This document shows, one piece after another, positions 1 to 10,919 of a DNA stretch of 64,000 nucleotides. The notes beneath the pieces were generated by a model, which was not told the DNA's origin, made no database searches, and was given only the letters and a program-made list of their open reading frames with translations. The position numbers and the translations under genes were made by a program. Numbering within the stretch: position 1 is the stretch's first letter; each line of letters opens with the position of its first letter. Source of the DNA: Bacillus rhizoplanae (GTDB lineage: Bacteria > Bacillota > Bacilli > Bacillales > Bacillaceae_G); assembly GCF_917563915.1 (NCBI RefSeq), contig NZ_CAKJTI010000001.1, positions 124,001-188,000 of the forward strand, given 5' to 3'.

Positions 1-9
1 GGGAGCGAA

Positions 10-108
10 ATGACAGGAGAAAGTTTATTATTTTGGGGAATTCTTATTTTTATTGGTCTAGTTTTTGATCAGTATAATAGTAAGAAAAAAGGGAAAATTC
101 GAAAGTAA
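10..108 (+). CDS. Small hydrophobic peptide (32 aa), unknown function
   Basis: An ATG at position 10 opens a 32-codon frame ending at TAA 106-108. It has one hydrophobic segment (about residues 6-19, LLFWGILIFIGLVF) followed by a very basic tail (SKKKGKIRK), so it looks like a single-pass membrane micro-protein. A purine-rich GGGAGCG precedes the ATG, but the window starts there, so an upstream in-frame extension cannot be excluded. I do not recognise the family. Confidence 0.4.
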   Translation: MTGESLLFWGILIFIGLVFDQYNSKKKGKIRK

Positions 109-207
109 GCGATTATATTATATGTATCTATCTTTTCCTGCTTGCGGATGCTTCGAAAAAAGGAGTATACTGTATGACGGTAAGACTAACCAGAAGGAGT
201 AATGACG

Positions 208-684
208 ATGAAGCTAGCAGGAAAGGTTGTCGTTGTAACAGGTGGAGGCATCGGCATTGGCCGTAACACGGCTCTTTTGTTGGCACAACAAGGTGCAAAG
301 GTAATTGTGACAGATATTGATGAGGAAAACGGACAAGCAACAGTGGAGGAAATTGTAGATTTAGGTGGAGATGCACTTTTTGTTACTCATGATATGAGTA
401 GGCAAAGTGATTGGCGACATGTTTTAGAAGTTGCAATTGAAGCCTACAACAGAATCGATATGTTGTTTAATAATGCCGGATTATATAAAATAGGTCCAAT
501 TTTTTCTCATGAAAAAGAGAACGATTCCAATGCGCTTTGCATAAATGACGTCTGGATAGAAATAAAACAGTTGAGGTCATCTTTTATGGAACAGCAAGAA
601 GAAGTGAGATTGAGTGATCTACCTATTTTTGGTGTTATCAGTACAAAGGAACAGTCACTTCATACAGTAGAATCATTAGTATAA
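208..684 (+). pseudogene. Decayed short-chain dehydrogenase/reductase
   Basis: The N-terminal half is a normal SDR Rossmann fold: a glycine-rich nucleotide site GGGIGIG near residue 12, an adenine-binding acidic residue after beta-2 (TDID), and the NNAG motif near residue 89. Family members run to about 250 residues; this frame stops at 158. After NNAGLYKIGP the sequence is not SDR-like until a short tail (IFGVISTKEQSLHTV) that resembles the region around the catalytic YxxxK, but the Tyr and Lys are missing. I infer internal deletion or frameshift and loss of activity. The ATG at 208 is preferred over 202 because GGAG at 196-199 sits 8 bases upstream of it. A terminator follows. Confidence 0.6.
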
Positions 685-691
685 TAAGTTG

Positions 692-729
692 AAAACCGTC
701 CTCAATTTGTATGTGGACGGTTTTTTTTT
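692..729. terminator. Intrinsic terminator between SDR remnant and msmX
   Basis: Perfect stem AAAACCGTCC/GGACGGTTTT with a 13-base loop, followed on the + strand by a run of T. It lies between convergent genes and can also serve msmX on the - strand. Confidence 0.85.
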
Positions 730-731
730 AT

Positions 732-1832
732 TTAGCGAATACGTTTTTCAGTTTTTATATCAAAGAAGTGCGCTTTGTTCATATCAAAAGCAAGCTTGAT
801 CTGGTCACCGTGTGTAAAAGTATGTCTTGCGTCAACACGAGCTGCAAAATCTTGATTTCCAAGTTTCATATATAAAATAGATTCTGCACCTAATAGTTCA
901 GCAACATCGATTTGTGTTGTAAATGTTGTGTCTTGTGAAGCTTCCAAAAATAAGAGTTCATCATGAATATCTTCTGGGCGAATGCCTAAAATAATTTCTT
1001 GGTTCATGTAGCCATGCTTGTCTAGTAGTTTCATTTTTCCTTCGGATACTTTCATTTTTACTTTATTGTCTATTACAAAGTGATTTTTTGTTAACTGACC
1101 ACGAAAAAAGTTCATCGCAGGAGAGCCAATAAATCCGCCAACGAAAACATTTTCTGGTGTTTCATATACTTCTTTTGGTGTTCCAATCTGTTGTATCTTT
1201 CCATCTTTCATAACAACAAGACGCGATGCCATTGTCATAGCTTCTGTTTGATCGTGTGTTACATAAATAGTTGTTGTTCCCAGTTTTTGATGTAGCTTAG
1301 AAATCTCTGAGCGCATTGTTACCCGTAATTTTGCATCTAGGTTTGATAACGGTTCGTCCATTAAGAAGACTTTTGCATCACGAACAATGGCACGTCCTAA
1401 TGCGACACGTTGCCGTTGTCCCCCAGATAAGGCTTTCGGTTTTCGATTTAAATATTCTTCAAGGCCTAAAATACGAGCTGCATCCTTTACGCGGCGATCA
1501 ATTTCGTCTTTTGGTATTTTGCGAAGTTTTAAGCCGAATGCCATATTATCGTAAACACTCATATGTGGGTAGAGAGCATAGTTTTGAAAGACCATTGCAA
1601 TGTCGCGATCTTTTGGAGGAACATCATTCATTACCTTGCCATCAATTGAGAATTCCCCTTTGGAAATATCCTCTAAACCAGCAACCATTCGTAATGTCGT
1701 TGATTTTCCGCATCCAGATGGACCGACAAATACAATAAATTCTTTATCTTGTATGTGTAAATTGAAGTCTGTAACTGCAGTTACATTGTTATCATATATT
1801 TTATAAATGTTTTCTAATTTTAGTTCTGCCAT
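732..1832 (-). CDS. msmX: Sugar ABC transporter ATPase MsmX
   Basis: This 366-residue protein is the nucleotide-binding subunit that energises carbohydrate ABC importers, here most likely MdxEFG. Walker A is GPSGCGKST (residues 37-45), the signature is LSGGQRQR, Walker B ends in FLMDEPLSNLD and the H-loop is THDQ. The last third is the MalK/UgpC-type TOBE/OB regulatory domain (GIRPEDIH). The start at 1832 is chosen because GGGAGG lies just upstream; the longer frame to 1862 lacks this. Family knowledge: MsmX serves several sugar importers in Bacillus, so its role may be wider than maltodextrin. It is divergent from malL across a region with three operators. Confidence 0.9.
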   Translation of the reverse strand: MAELKLENIYKIYDNNVTAVTDFNLHIQDKEFIVFVGPSGCGKSTTLRMVAGLEDISKGEFSIDGKVMNDVPPKDRDIAMVFQNYALYPHMSVYDNMAFGLKLRKIPKDEIDRRVKDAARILGLEEYLNRKPKALSGGQRQRVALGRAIVRDAKVFLMDEPLSNLDAKLRVTMRSEISKLHQKLGTTTIYVTHDQTEAMTMASRLVVMKDGKIQQIGTPKEVYETPENVFVGGFIGSPAMNFFRGQLTKNHFVIDNKVKMKVSEGKMKLLDKHGYMNQEIILGIRPEDIHDELLFLEASQDTTFTTQIDVAELLGAESILYMKLGNQDFAARVDARHTFTHGDQIKLAFDMNKAHFFDIKTEKRIR

Positions 1833-1857
1833 GACTTTTCCTCCCAGCAAAAAAGTA

Positions 1858-1871
1858 TGCAAACGTTTTCT
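1858..1871. promoter_or_regulatory. LacI/CcpA-type operator, msmX side
   Basis: TGCAAACGTTTTCT, matching the cre/LacI-type core (A)AACGTTT with central CG. It lies 26 bases upstream of the msmX start, on the msmX leader side of the divergent region. Confidence 0.6.
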
Positions 1872-1915
1872 TTGATTTTATTATAAATGAATGCATAATA
1901 AAAAGAAATAAAAAA

Positions 1916-1929
1916 TTAAAACGTTTTCA
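1916..1929. promoter_or_regulatory. LacI/CcpA-type operator, msmX-malL middle
   Basis: TTAAAACGTTTTCA, a near-perfect palindrome around AAAACGTTTT, positioned between the divergent genes where it could block either promoter. Confidence 0.55.
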
Positions 1930-2020
1930 TAAATTTAAGAAAATATACACAAAAATAGTGTGTTTTTAATATTAAAAGAGCTCTAACTATATTTTTTAGA
2001 TCATACAAAAAATGTAAGCA

Positions 2021-2049
2021 TTGTTTTCATTTTATTTAAAATCTGTTAT
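2021..2049 (+). promoter_or_regulatory. Probable malL promoter
   Basis: TTGTTT (2021-2026), a 17-base spacer and TGTTAT (2044-2049) resemble a SigA promoter. The predicted start near 2056 is immediately followed by the operator at 2060-2073. Confidence 0.4.
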
Positions 2050-2059
2050 CATTCACTAA

Positions 2060-2073
2060 TGAAAACGTTTGCG
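2060..2073. promoter_or_regulatory. LacI/CcpA-type operator, malL leader
   Basis: TGAAAACGTTTGCG, the same operator type as the five other sites in this cluster, placed just downstream of the predicted malL transcription start. Confidence 0.6.
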
Positions 2074-2110
2074 CCTGTTTTGCGATTAAATAATGAAATG
2101 GGGTAGCATG

Positions 2111-3787
2111 ATGGAGAAACAATGGTGGAAAGAAAGTGTTGTATATCAAATTTATCCGCGTAGCTTTATGGATAGTAATGGTGATGGAGTTGGTGATCTT
2201 CGCGGAATTATTTCAAAGCTTGATTATTTACAAGAACTAGGGATAGATGTAATTTGGTTATCACCAGTTTATGAATCTCCAAACGATGATAACGGTTATG
2301 ATATTAGTAATTATCGTAAGATTATGGATGAGTTTGGGACGATGAATGATTGGGATGAATTGTTGGATGAAATGCATAAACGTAATATGAAATTAATGAT
2401 GGACTTAGTTGTCAATCATACTTCAGATGAACATAATTGGTTTGTTGAATCCCGGAAGTCAAAGGATAATCCATATCGAGATTACTATATTTGGCGTAAA
2501 GGAAAAAGTGGAAAAGAGCCAAATAACTGGGGAGCTGCTTTTAGTGGATCTGCTTGGGAGTATGATGACACAACAGATGAATATTACTTACATTTATTTT
2601 CAAAAAAGCAACCAGATTTAAATTGGGATAATGAACATGTGCGCAAAGGGATTTATGAGATGATGAAATTTTGGCTGGACAAAGGGATTGACGGCTTTCG
2701 AATGGATGTCATTAACTTTATTTCAAAAGTAGAGGGATTACCAGCTGTGAATACAGAAGCAGAGGGATATGTATCGGGTCATCAATATTTTATGAATGGA
2801 CCTAATATTCATACGTATTTACATGAAATGAATCAAGAAGTGTTATCTCAATATGATATTATGACAGTTGGTGAAATGCCTGGTGTAACAACGGAAGAGG
2901 CGAAGCTTTATACAGCTGAAGATCGTCAGGAATTACAGATGGTATTTCAGTTTGAACATATGGATTTAGATTCTGGAGAGAATGGTAAATGGGATGTAAA
3001 GCCATGTTCGCTTGTTGTATTAAAGGAGAACTTAACAAAGTGGCAAAAAGCATTAGAACATACAGGATGGAATAGTTTGTATTGGAACAATCATGATCAA
3101 CCGCGTGTTGTCTCTCGCTTTGGTAACGATAAAACTTATCGTATTCCGTCAGCGAAAATGTTAGCGACGGTACTTCATATGATGAAAGGAACTCCTTACA
3201 TTTATCAAGGAGAAGAGATTGGAATGACAAATGTCCAATTTGCTTCAATTGATGAATACCGTGATATTGAAACGTTGAATATGTACCATGAAAAAGTAAG
3301 TGAGCGTGGTGAAAATCACGAAATGGTGATGCAATCTATTTATGCTAAAGGACGCGATAATGCTCGGACACCGATGCAATGGGAAGACAGTGAACATGCT
3401 GGATTTACATCAGGGAAGCCGTGGGTCCAAGTAAATCCTAATTATAAAGAAATTAATGCGAAGCAGGCATTACATGATTCAAATTCTATTTTTCATTATT
3501 ATAAGAAATTGATTGAACTTCGTAAAAAGCACGAAATAATTGTGTATGGTACATATGATTTAATTTTAGAAGACCATCCATCTATTTTTGCTTACGTAAG
3601 AACATGGAAAGATGAGAAATTACTTGTCATTGCAAACTTTACTGAGGATTCATGTGTATTTGAATTATCGGAGGAGATAGCGTACAGTAATGTAGATTTA
3701 TTGATACACAATTATGATGTGCAGGATGAATCAATTGAAAATATTATTTTACAGCCTTATGAAACGCGGGCGTATAAATTGAAATGA
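2111..3787 (+). CDS. malL: Oligo-1,6-glucosidase (GH13)
   Basis: This cytoplasmic glycoside hydrolase releases glucose from the non-reducing end of isomaltose-type and short malto-oligosaccharides. Starting at MEKQWW it is 558 residues, the length I recall for the B. cereus enzyme. The three catalytic residues fall at the known places: Asp199 (GFRMDV), Glu255 (TVGEMPG) and Asp329 (NNHDQPR). The (beta/alpha)8 barrel motif DLVVNHTSD is also present. The start at 2111 is preferred over ATGs at 2093 and 2108 because GGGG at 2100-2103 gives normal spacing. It is divergent from msmX and likely controlled by the operators between them. Confidence 0.95.
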   Translation: MEKQWWKESVVYQIYPRSFMDSNGDGVGDLRGIISKLDYLQELGIDVIWLSPVYESPNDDNGYDISNYRKIMDEFGTMNDWDELLDEMHKRNMKLMMDLVVNHTSDEHNWFVESRKSKDNPYRDYYIWRKGKSGKEPNNWGAAFSGSAWEYDDTTDEYYLHLFSKKQPDLNWDNEHVRKGIYEMMKFWLDKGIDGFRMDVINFISKVEGLPAVNTEAEGYVSGHQYFMNGPNIHTYLHEMNQEVLSQYDIMTVGEMPGVTTEEAKLYTAEDRQELQMVFQFEHMDLDSGENGKWDVKPCSLVVLKENLTKWQKALEHTGWNSLYWNNHDQPRVVSRFGNDKTYRIPSAKMLATVLHMMKGTPYIYQGEEIGMTNVQFASIDEYRDIETLNMYHEKVSERGENHEMVMQSIYAKGRDNARTPMQWEDSEHAGFTSGKPWVQVNPNYKEINAKQALHDSNSIFHYYKKLIELRKKHEIIVYGTYDLILEDHPSIFAYVRTWKDEKLLVIANFTEDSCVFELSEEIAYSNVDLLIHNYDVQDESIENIILQPYETRAYKLK

Positions 3788-3807
3788 GAAATATGTAAGT
3801 AGACATT

Positions 3808-3840
3808 AGAGAGGCTTGGAGACAGGTCTCTCTTGTTTTT
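3808..3840 (+). terminator. Terminator after malL
   Basis: Imperfect hairpin AGAGAGGC/GGTCTCTCT followed by TTGTTTTT. Confidence 0.6.
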
Positions 3841-3886
3841 CAATTAGAATGACAAGTAACGATGAGGGATATGTTGGTATAAAGTA

Positions 3887-3914
3887 AAAGCCTTGTTTTC
3901 TATACAAGGCTTTT
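3887..3914. terminator. Bidirectional terminator malL/cyclomaltodextrinase
   Basis: Perfect stem AAAAGCCTTGT/ACAAGGCTTTT between convergent genes. Confidence 0.8.
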
Positions 3915-3919
3915 AAGCT

Positions 3920-5758
<1,839 letters not shown>

Positions 5759-5876
5759 TTATAAGAGTAGTACGCATTCCATATAAAGTCAATGAATATA
5801 AAGAATAAATGCATGAATTTTTTGAAAAATAATATTTGCAAAATATATAAAAGTATGTATAATAATAGATAAATAG

Positions 5877-5890
5877 CGCAAACGTTTTCA
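5877..5890. promoter_or_regulatory. LacI/CcpA-type operator upstream of mdxE promoter
   Basis: CGCAAACGTTTTCA, lying just upstream of a TTGAAA (5895-5900) that could be the mdxE -35 box. Confidence 0.6.
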
Positions 5891-5930
5891 TAGATTGAAA
5901 AGTTGTTTGTGCTTCTTTTAAACTATTATT

Positions 5931-5944
5931 TGCAAACGTTTTCA
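5931..5944. promoter_or_regulatory. LacI/CcpA-type operator in mdxE leader
   Basis: TGCAAACGTTTTCA, 54 bases after the previous operator, giving a pair that flanks the likely promoter (TTGAAA 5895-5900, TAAACT 5919-5924). Confidence 0.6.
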
Positions 5945-5987
5945 TTGATTAGAGTACTATATACATAATTTGGGGAGGTATTAAGGG

Positions 5988-7250
5988 ATGAAGAAAAAAG
6001 CGTTATCTTTATTAACGGTTTCAGCTTTGGCAATTGGTATGTTATCGGCATGCGGACCGAAAGATTCAGGGAAAAAGGAAGCGAGCAAGGAGAAGAAAGA
6101 TTATGATCTTCTTGTTTGGGAAGATCAGAAAAAAGGTGTTGGTTTAGATCCAGCCGTAAAAAGTTTTGAAAAGAAATATAATGTAAAAGTAAAAGTTGTC
6201 GAGATTCAGATGACAGAACAATTAAAAAAACTTCGTCTTGATGGTCCAGCTGGTACAGGGCCGGATGTTGTAACATTACCGCATGATCAAATTGGGGATG
6301 CAGCGACAGAGGGGTTACTTTCTGAGATGAAAGTGGATGATTCTGTTAAAAATAAGTTTACTGATTTGTCACTGAAAGCGCAAACATATGATGGGAAATT
6401 ATATGGTTTACCGAAAGCGATTGAAACACCTGTATTCATTTACAATAAAAAATTAATGCCAAAAGCACCAGAAACGATGGATGAACTATTTAATTTTTCA
6501 AAAGGATTTACGAAGGACGGAAAATATGGATTTTTAGCATTAGGAGATAACTTCTATTTTGCGAATGCATTTATGGCTGGTATGGGCGGTTATGTATTTG
6601 GTGAGAAAGACGGACAACCAAATGTAGCTGATATTGGATTAAATAATAGCGGTGCAGTACAAGGTGCAGAATATATTCAAAAATGGTATAAAGAAAAACT
6701 ATTTCCAGAAGGAATTATCGGTGAGTCTGGCGGACCAGCTGCAGATGGATTATTTAATGAAGGAAAAGCTGCTTCTATTATGAATGGTCCATGGGCATTC
6801 CAGGCAATGGAAAAAGCAGGAATTGATTATGGTGTAGCTCCAATGCCAAAATTACCAAATGGCCAGCCGATGAAAACATTTGTTGGTGTAAAAGGATGGC
6901 ATGTAACAAGCTTCTCAAAAAACAAAGATTTGGCAACAAAATTCACTGATTGGGTGACAAATGAAGAAAATGCAAAAATTCGTTTTGAAAAAACAAAAGA
7001 AATTCCGCCAGTGAAATCAGTTATGGAAGATCCAATTATTAAAAATAACGAAGCTGCAAAAGCAGTAGTGACACAAGCCGAAAATGGTATTCCAATGCCG
7101 AATATTCCAGAAATGCAAGAAGTTTGGAAGCCAGCTGGTGATGCGCTGCAATTAGTTGTAACAGGCAAACAAGAACCAAAAGCGGCACTTGATGAGGCTG
7201 TGAAACAAATTAAAGGAAACATTGAAGCAAATCATAGTAAGAAAAAATAA
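5988..7250 (+). CDS. mdxE: Maltodextrin-binding lipoprotein MdxE
   Basis: This is the extracellular substrate-binding protein of a maltose/maltodextrin ABC importer. It has a lipoprotein signal peptide with lipobox LSAC, so Cys22 is lipidated. The mature part is a cluster B binding protein with the order usual for MalE, from the start (DLLVWEDQKKGVGLDPAVKSF), through GPAGTGPDVV, to FNEGKAASIMNGPWA. It is 420 residues, usual for Bacillus. GGGGAGG precedes the ATG. It is the first gene of mdxEFG and is followed by a strong hairpin that may hold its transcript level above that of the permeases. Confidence 0.93.
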   Translation: MKKKALSLLTVSALAIGMLSACGPKDSGKKEASKEKKDYDLLVWEDQKKGVGLDPAVKSFEKKYNVKVKVVEIQMTEQLKKLRLDGPAGTGPDVVTLPHDQIGDAATEGLLSEMKVDDSVKNKFTDLSLKAQTYDGKLYGLPKAIETPVFIYNKKLMPKAPETMDELFNFSKGFTKDGKYGFLALGDNFYFANAFMAGMGGYVFGEKDGQPNVADIGLNNSGAVQGAEYIQKWYKEKLFPEGIIGESGGPAADGLFNEGKAASIMNGPWAFQAMEKAGIDYGVAPMPKLPNGQPMKTFVGVKGWHVTSFSKNKDLATKFTDWVTNEENAKIRFEKTKEIPPVKSVMEDPIIKNNEAAKAVVTQAENGIPMPNIPEMQEVWKPAGDALQLVVTGKQEPKAALDEAVKQIKGNIEANHSKKK

Positions 7251-7254
7251 TATA

Positions 7255-7291
7255 GAATTCGTGTCTTTTGTAAAACAAGAGGCACGAATTC
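7255..7291 (+). other. Intercistronic hairpin mdxE/mdxF
   Basis: GAATTCGTGTCTTTTG pairs with ACAAGAGGCACGAATTC (one or two mismatches). No T run follows, so it looks like an mRNA-stabilising or processing stem, as known after malE-type genes, rather than a full terminator. Confidence 0.6.
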
Positions 7292-7328
7292 TCCTCCTTC
7301 CAAGGGGAAGAAAAAAGGGGGAAGAACT

Positions 7329-8630
7329 ATGCAAACATCCTTTGAACCAACACATGCAGTAAACGGTTCAAAACACCGAAAAACAGCGGCAGCGTTGTCT
7401 ATTATTCCAGGTATTGGTCAACTGTACAATAAACAATATGTAAAAGGTATCATTTTTCTAGTATTAACTTGTTCGTTTTTTGTAGCATTTGCTGATTTGT
7501 TAAATATCGGGTTGTGGGGAATTGTAACGCTCGGTGCAGAAGTTCCTCGTGATCACTCTATTTTTCTATTAGTAAAAGGTATTTTAGCAATTATCGTTAT
7601 TGCATTTGGACTAGGTGTATATGCCTTTAATTTATATGATGCGTATCAAAACGGGAAAAAGCGTGATGTAGGAATACCACTAAATTCTGTGAAAGAACAA
7701 TACCATCATTTATTAGATCAAGGTTTTCCCTATTTGATGGTTTCACCAGGTTTTCTTCTATTAATTTTTGTTGTTGTACTTCCGATTATTTTCGTCCTAT
7801 TAATTGGATTTACAAATTATGACTTATATCATTCGCCTCCTGCAAAACTTGTAGAGTGGGCTGGGTTTAAAAACTTTGTTGATATTTTTACATTGCCAAT
7901 GTGGCGAGACACATTTGTAAGTGTATTTTCTTGGACTGTGATTTGGACCTTCGTCGCAACGACATTACAAGTTGCGCTTGGTATTTTCTTAGCAATTTTA
8001 GTAAATCAACCGAGTATTAAAGGAAAAGCGGTAATTCGTACAATCTTTATTTTACCATGGGCTGTTCCAGCGTTTGTATCTATTCTCGTATTTGCTGGCA
8101 TGTTTAATGAATCATTTGGAGCAATTAATAATCAAGTGTTAACTCTATTTGGAATCGAAAACATTGCTTGGATGACAGATCCATTTTGGTCGAAAATCGC
8201 TTTAATTTTTATTCAAACATGGCTCGGATTTCCCTTTATTTTTGCGATGACGACAGGTATACTGCAATCGATTCCAGGTGAATTGTATGAAGCTGCTACG
8301 GTAGACGGTGCGACAGCTTGGCAACAATTTCGTAAAATTACATTGCCACTCGTTTTATATGCGACTGCTCCTATTTTAATTACGCAATATACATTCAACT
8401 TTAATAATTTCAGTATTATTTATCTGTTTAATGGTGGTGGTCCAGCTGTAGCGGGACAAAATGCAGGTGGAACGGATATTTTAATTTCTTGGATTTATAA
8501 ATTAACGATGACATCAGCTCAATATGGAAAAGCAGCAGCACTAACGATGATTTTATCGGTAATAGTTATTTCAGTTGCTTTATGGCAATTTAAAAGAACA
8601 AAATCATTCCAAGAAGAGGATATGATGTAA
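7329..8630 (+). CDS. mdxF: Maltodextrin ABC permease MdxF
   Basis: This is a membrane subunit of the maltodextrin importer. The 433-residue protein has two extra N-terminal membrane segments (IPGIGQLYNKQYVKG and following), then six MalF-type transmembrane helices. The cytoplasmic EAA loop that contacts the ATPase reads EAATVDGATAWQQFRKITLPL in outline, with the conserved Gly. The Shine-Dalgarno GGGGGAAG precedes the ATG. The stop codon abuts the ATG of mdxG. No ATPase gene follows, consistent with use of MsmX. Confidence 0.92.
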   Translation: MQTSFEPTHAVNGSKHRKTAAALSIIPGIGQLYNKQYVKGIIFLVLTCSFFVAFADLLNIGLWGIVTLGAEVPRDHSIFLLVKGILAIIVIAFGLGVYAFNLYDAYQNGKKRDVGIPLNSVKEQYHHLLDQGFPYLMVSPGFLLLIFVVVLPIIFVLLIGFTNYDLYHSPPAKLVEWAGFKNFVDIFTLPMWRDTFVSVFSWTVIWTFVATTLQVALGIFLAILVNQPSIKGKAVIRTIFILPWAVPAFVSILVFAGMFNESFGAINNQVLTLFGIENIAWMTDPFWSKIALIFIQTWLGFPFIFAMTTGILQSIPGELYEAATVDGATAWQQFRKITLPLVLYATAPILITQYTFNFNNFSIIYLFNGGGPAVAGQNAGGTDILISWIYKLTMTSAQYGKAAALTMILSVIVISVALWQFKRTKSFQEEDMM

Positions 8631-9473
8631 ATGAATATAAAACGACAGAAGATGTTACGTCTTTCATTAAGTTATTTCGTAATTTTCATTATGTGTATTA
8701 TTATTTTCTATCCATTATTATGGATTATAGGCTCCTCGTTTAACCCTGGAGATAGTTTGTCGGGATCAAGTATAATTCCTAAAAACGCAACGCTGGATCA
8801 TTACAGAAAACTATTGGATCTTTCACAAAGTAACTATGTACTTTGGTATAAAAATACGTTGAAAGTTAGTGTTTTGACAATGATTTTCTCTGTATTGTCA
8901 ATTAGTTTTACAGCATATGCTTTTTCGAGATATCGTTTTGTCGGAAGAAAGAATGGGTTACTAACGTTTTTAATTCTTCAAATGGTTCCAAACTTTTCAG
9001 CATTAATTGCATTGTATATATTAGCACAGCTGACAGGATTAATTGATACACATCTAGCATTAATTTTAATTTATGTTGGCGGTGCAATTCCAATGAATAC
9101 GTGGCTTATGAAAGGATACTTTGATACAATTCCAAAAGAATTAGACGAGTCAGCCCGTATGGACGGAGCAGGGCATTTTCGTATCTTTTGGCAAATTATT
9201 ATGCCCTTGGCAAAGCCAATTATTGCGGTTGTAGCGCTGTTTACCTTTATCGGTCCATTTACTGATTTTATTTTAGCGAGTATTATTTTGCGTACACCAG
9301 AAAATTATACATTAGCCGTTGGATTATACGAAATGGTAGCGAAAAAATTCGGTAATGAGTTTACAACCTTTGCAGCAGGGTCGGTATTGATTGCGATACC
9401 AATTTCAATTTTATTTTTATCTTTGCAAAAATACTTTATTTCTGGTTTAACAGCTGGGGGAACGAAGGGATAA
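8631..9473 (+). CDS. mdxG: Maltodextrin ABC permease MdxG
   Basis: This is the second permease subunit, 280 residues with six predicted membrane helices. The EAA loop is present (ESARMDGAGHFRIF, then IIMPL). The ATG follows the mdxF TAA without a gap and there is only a weak Shine-Dalgarno (GAGG about 12 bases upstream), which suggests translational coupling to mdxF. The operon ends at a terminator right after the stop. Confidence 0.92.
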   Translation: MNIKRQKMLRLSLSYFVIFIMCIIIFYPLLWIIGSSFNPGDSLSGSSIIPKNATLDHYRKLLDLSQSNYVLWYKNTLKVSVLTMIFSVLSISFTAYAFSRYRFVGRKNGLLTFLILQMVPNFSALIALYILAQLTGLIDTHLALILIYVGGAIPMNTWLMKGYFDTIPKELDESARMDGAGHFRIFWQIIMPLAKPIIAVVALFTFIGPFTDFILASIILRTPENYTLAVGLYEMVAKKFGNEFTTFAAGSVLIAIPISILFLSLQKYFISGLTAGGTKG

Positions 9474-9504
9474 ATGGGACTTTATGTCCCATTTATCTTT
9501 TTTA
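9470..9504 (+). terminator. Terminator of mdxEFG
   Basis: ATAAATGGGAC/GTCCCATTTAT stem followed by a T run. The left arm includes the mdxG stop codon. Confidence 0.85.
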
Positions 9505-9653
9505 ATTGGAATATCGGTTTATGTAACATAAGAACAGGGTAATTTTTAAAAAAATAGTATATAGTATAGGAAAATAAGGTTCTATCCCTTACAATACATG
9601 AAGAGGGAGAATATAGATATAGATTTACATTAATAGAAATTTTTATGAATGGA

Positions 9654-9707
9654 ATAAAGTGAAACTTCCATTAGTGGGGGGCTTACTGTCGCCAATAGCG
9701 GGATAAA
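9654..9707 (+). repeat. bcr1-like repeat, short form (54 bp)
   Basis: Begins ATAAAGTGAAACTTCC, then the inner ends fused (GTGGGGG GCTTACTGTC), and closes with GCGGGATAAA. It lies between the mdxG terminator and malR. Strand is given in the direction ATAAAGTGAAAC to GCGGGATAAA. The rest of the 9.5-9.76 kb gap shows nothing else I can support. Confidence 0.75.
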
Positions 9708-9762
9708 AATAGAGGTAACTTGTATAAATCATGTAGATAAAAAAGAGAGGAGGAACAAATTT

Positions 9763-10788
9763 ATGACAGTTACAATTAAAGACGTGGCAAAAAAAGCAAA
9801 TGTTGCTCCTTCTACGGTTTCACGTGTAATTGCTGATAACCCGAGCATTAGTGAGAAAACAAAACGACGCGTTCGTAAAGTGATGGCTGAATTAGGATAT
9901 CACCCGAATTTAAATGCGAGAAGTCTTGCAAATCAAACAACAAAAACGATTGGACTTGTTATGCCAAGCTCTGCGAGTAAAGCGTTTCAAAATCCATTTT
10001 TCCCAGAAGTTATTCGAGGAATTAGCTCATTTGCACATGGAGAAGAATATTCATTGTATATGTCAACTGGAGAAACGGAAGAAGAGATTTTTAATGGTGT
10101 TGTGAAAATGGTGCAAGGAAGGCAAATCGGTGGCATTATTCTTTTATATTCCCGTATGAATGACCGTATTTTAGAATATTTACACAGTCAAAATTTCCCA
10201 TTTGTTCTCATTGGGAAACCATATGAACGAAAAGAAGAGATTACATATATCGATAATGATAACTATGCAGCCGCACGAGAAGTAACAGAATATTTAATTT
10301 CACTTGGACATAAACGAATTGCTTTTATCGGTGGTGATTCGGATCTACTCGTTACAAAAGATCGCCTCGCTGGAATGGCAGACGCATTAAAATTAGCTGA
10401 TATTTCTTTGCCAGCTGAGTATGTTTTAAATCTTAGTTTTTTACGAGAAAGTGGTCAAAAAGCGGTAGAAGAACTTATGACACTTGATGCACAGCCAACA
10501 GCTATTATTGCAACGGATGATTTAATTGGATTAGGTGTATTAAGTACTTTATCAGAAAAGGGAATTTCCGTGCCAAAAGATATCTCTATTGTTAGTTTTA
10601 ATAACGTATTATTATCTGAAATAGCAAATCCACCATTAACAACAGTCGATGTAAATATTTTTCAGTTGGGCTACGAAGCAGCGAGATATTTAGTTGATAA
10701 AGTTGAACATTGTGAAACTTCACCAAAGTGTATTATCATTCCTCATAAATTGATGAAACGTCAAACATGCAATGAAATATTGAAGTAG
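9763..10788 (+). CDS. malR: LacI-family maltodextrin regulator (MalR-like)
   Basis: The 341-residue protein starts with a LacI helix-turn-helix (IKDVAKKANVAPSTVSRVI) and hinge (YHPNLNARSL), followed by a periplasmic-binding-type effector domain with the usual HKRIAFIGG and PTAIIATDD motifs. I infer it binds the six TGNAAACG-type operators in the msmX-malL and amylase-mdxE regions and responds to maltodextrin. CcpA would recognise very similar sites, so both may act there. AGAGAGGAGG precedes the ATG. It closes the maltodextrin cluster. Confidence 0.85.
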   Translation: MTVTIKDVAKKANVAPSTVSRVIADNPSISEKTKRRVRKVMAELGYHPNLNARSLANQTTKTIGLVMPSSASKAFQNPFFPEVIRGISSFAHGEEYSLYMSTGETEEEIFNGVVKMVQGRQIGGIILLYSRMNDRILEYLHSQNFPFVLIGKPYERKEEITYIDNDNYAAAREVTEYLISLGHKRIAFIGGDSDLLVTKDRLAGMADALKLADISLPAEYVLNLSFLRESGQKAVEELMTLDAQPTAIIATDDLIGLGVLSTLSEKGISVPKDISIVSFNNVLLSEIANPPLTTVDVNIFQLGYEAARYLVDKVEHCETSPKCIIIPHKLMKRQTCNEILK

Positions 10789-10919
10789 AATCTAAGATTG
10801 TATTGTATAGATAAGATTAATTTAAACAAATTATAAAATGAAATATTTATAAAGGTAGTCTTCTCACCCAGAGCTAAGTTGTATGGTAAACATACAATAA
10901 TATATAGGAGGTGAAGAAG

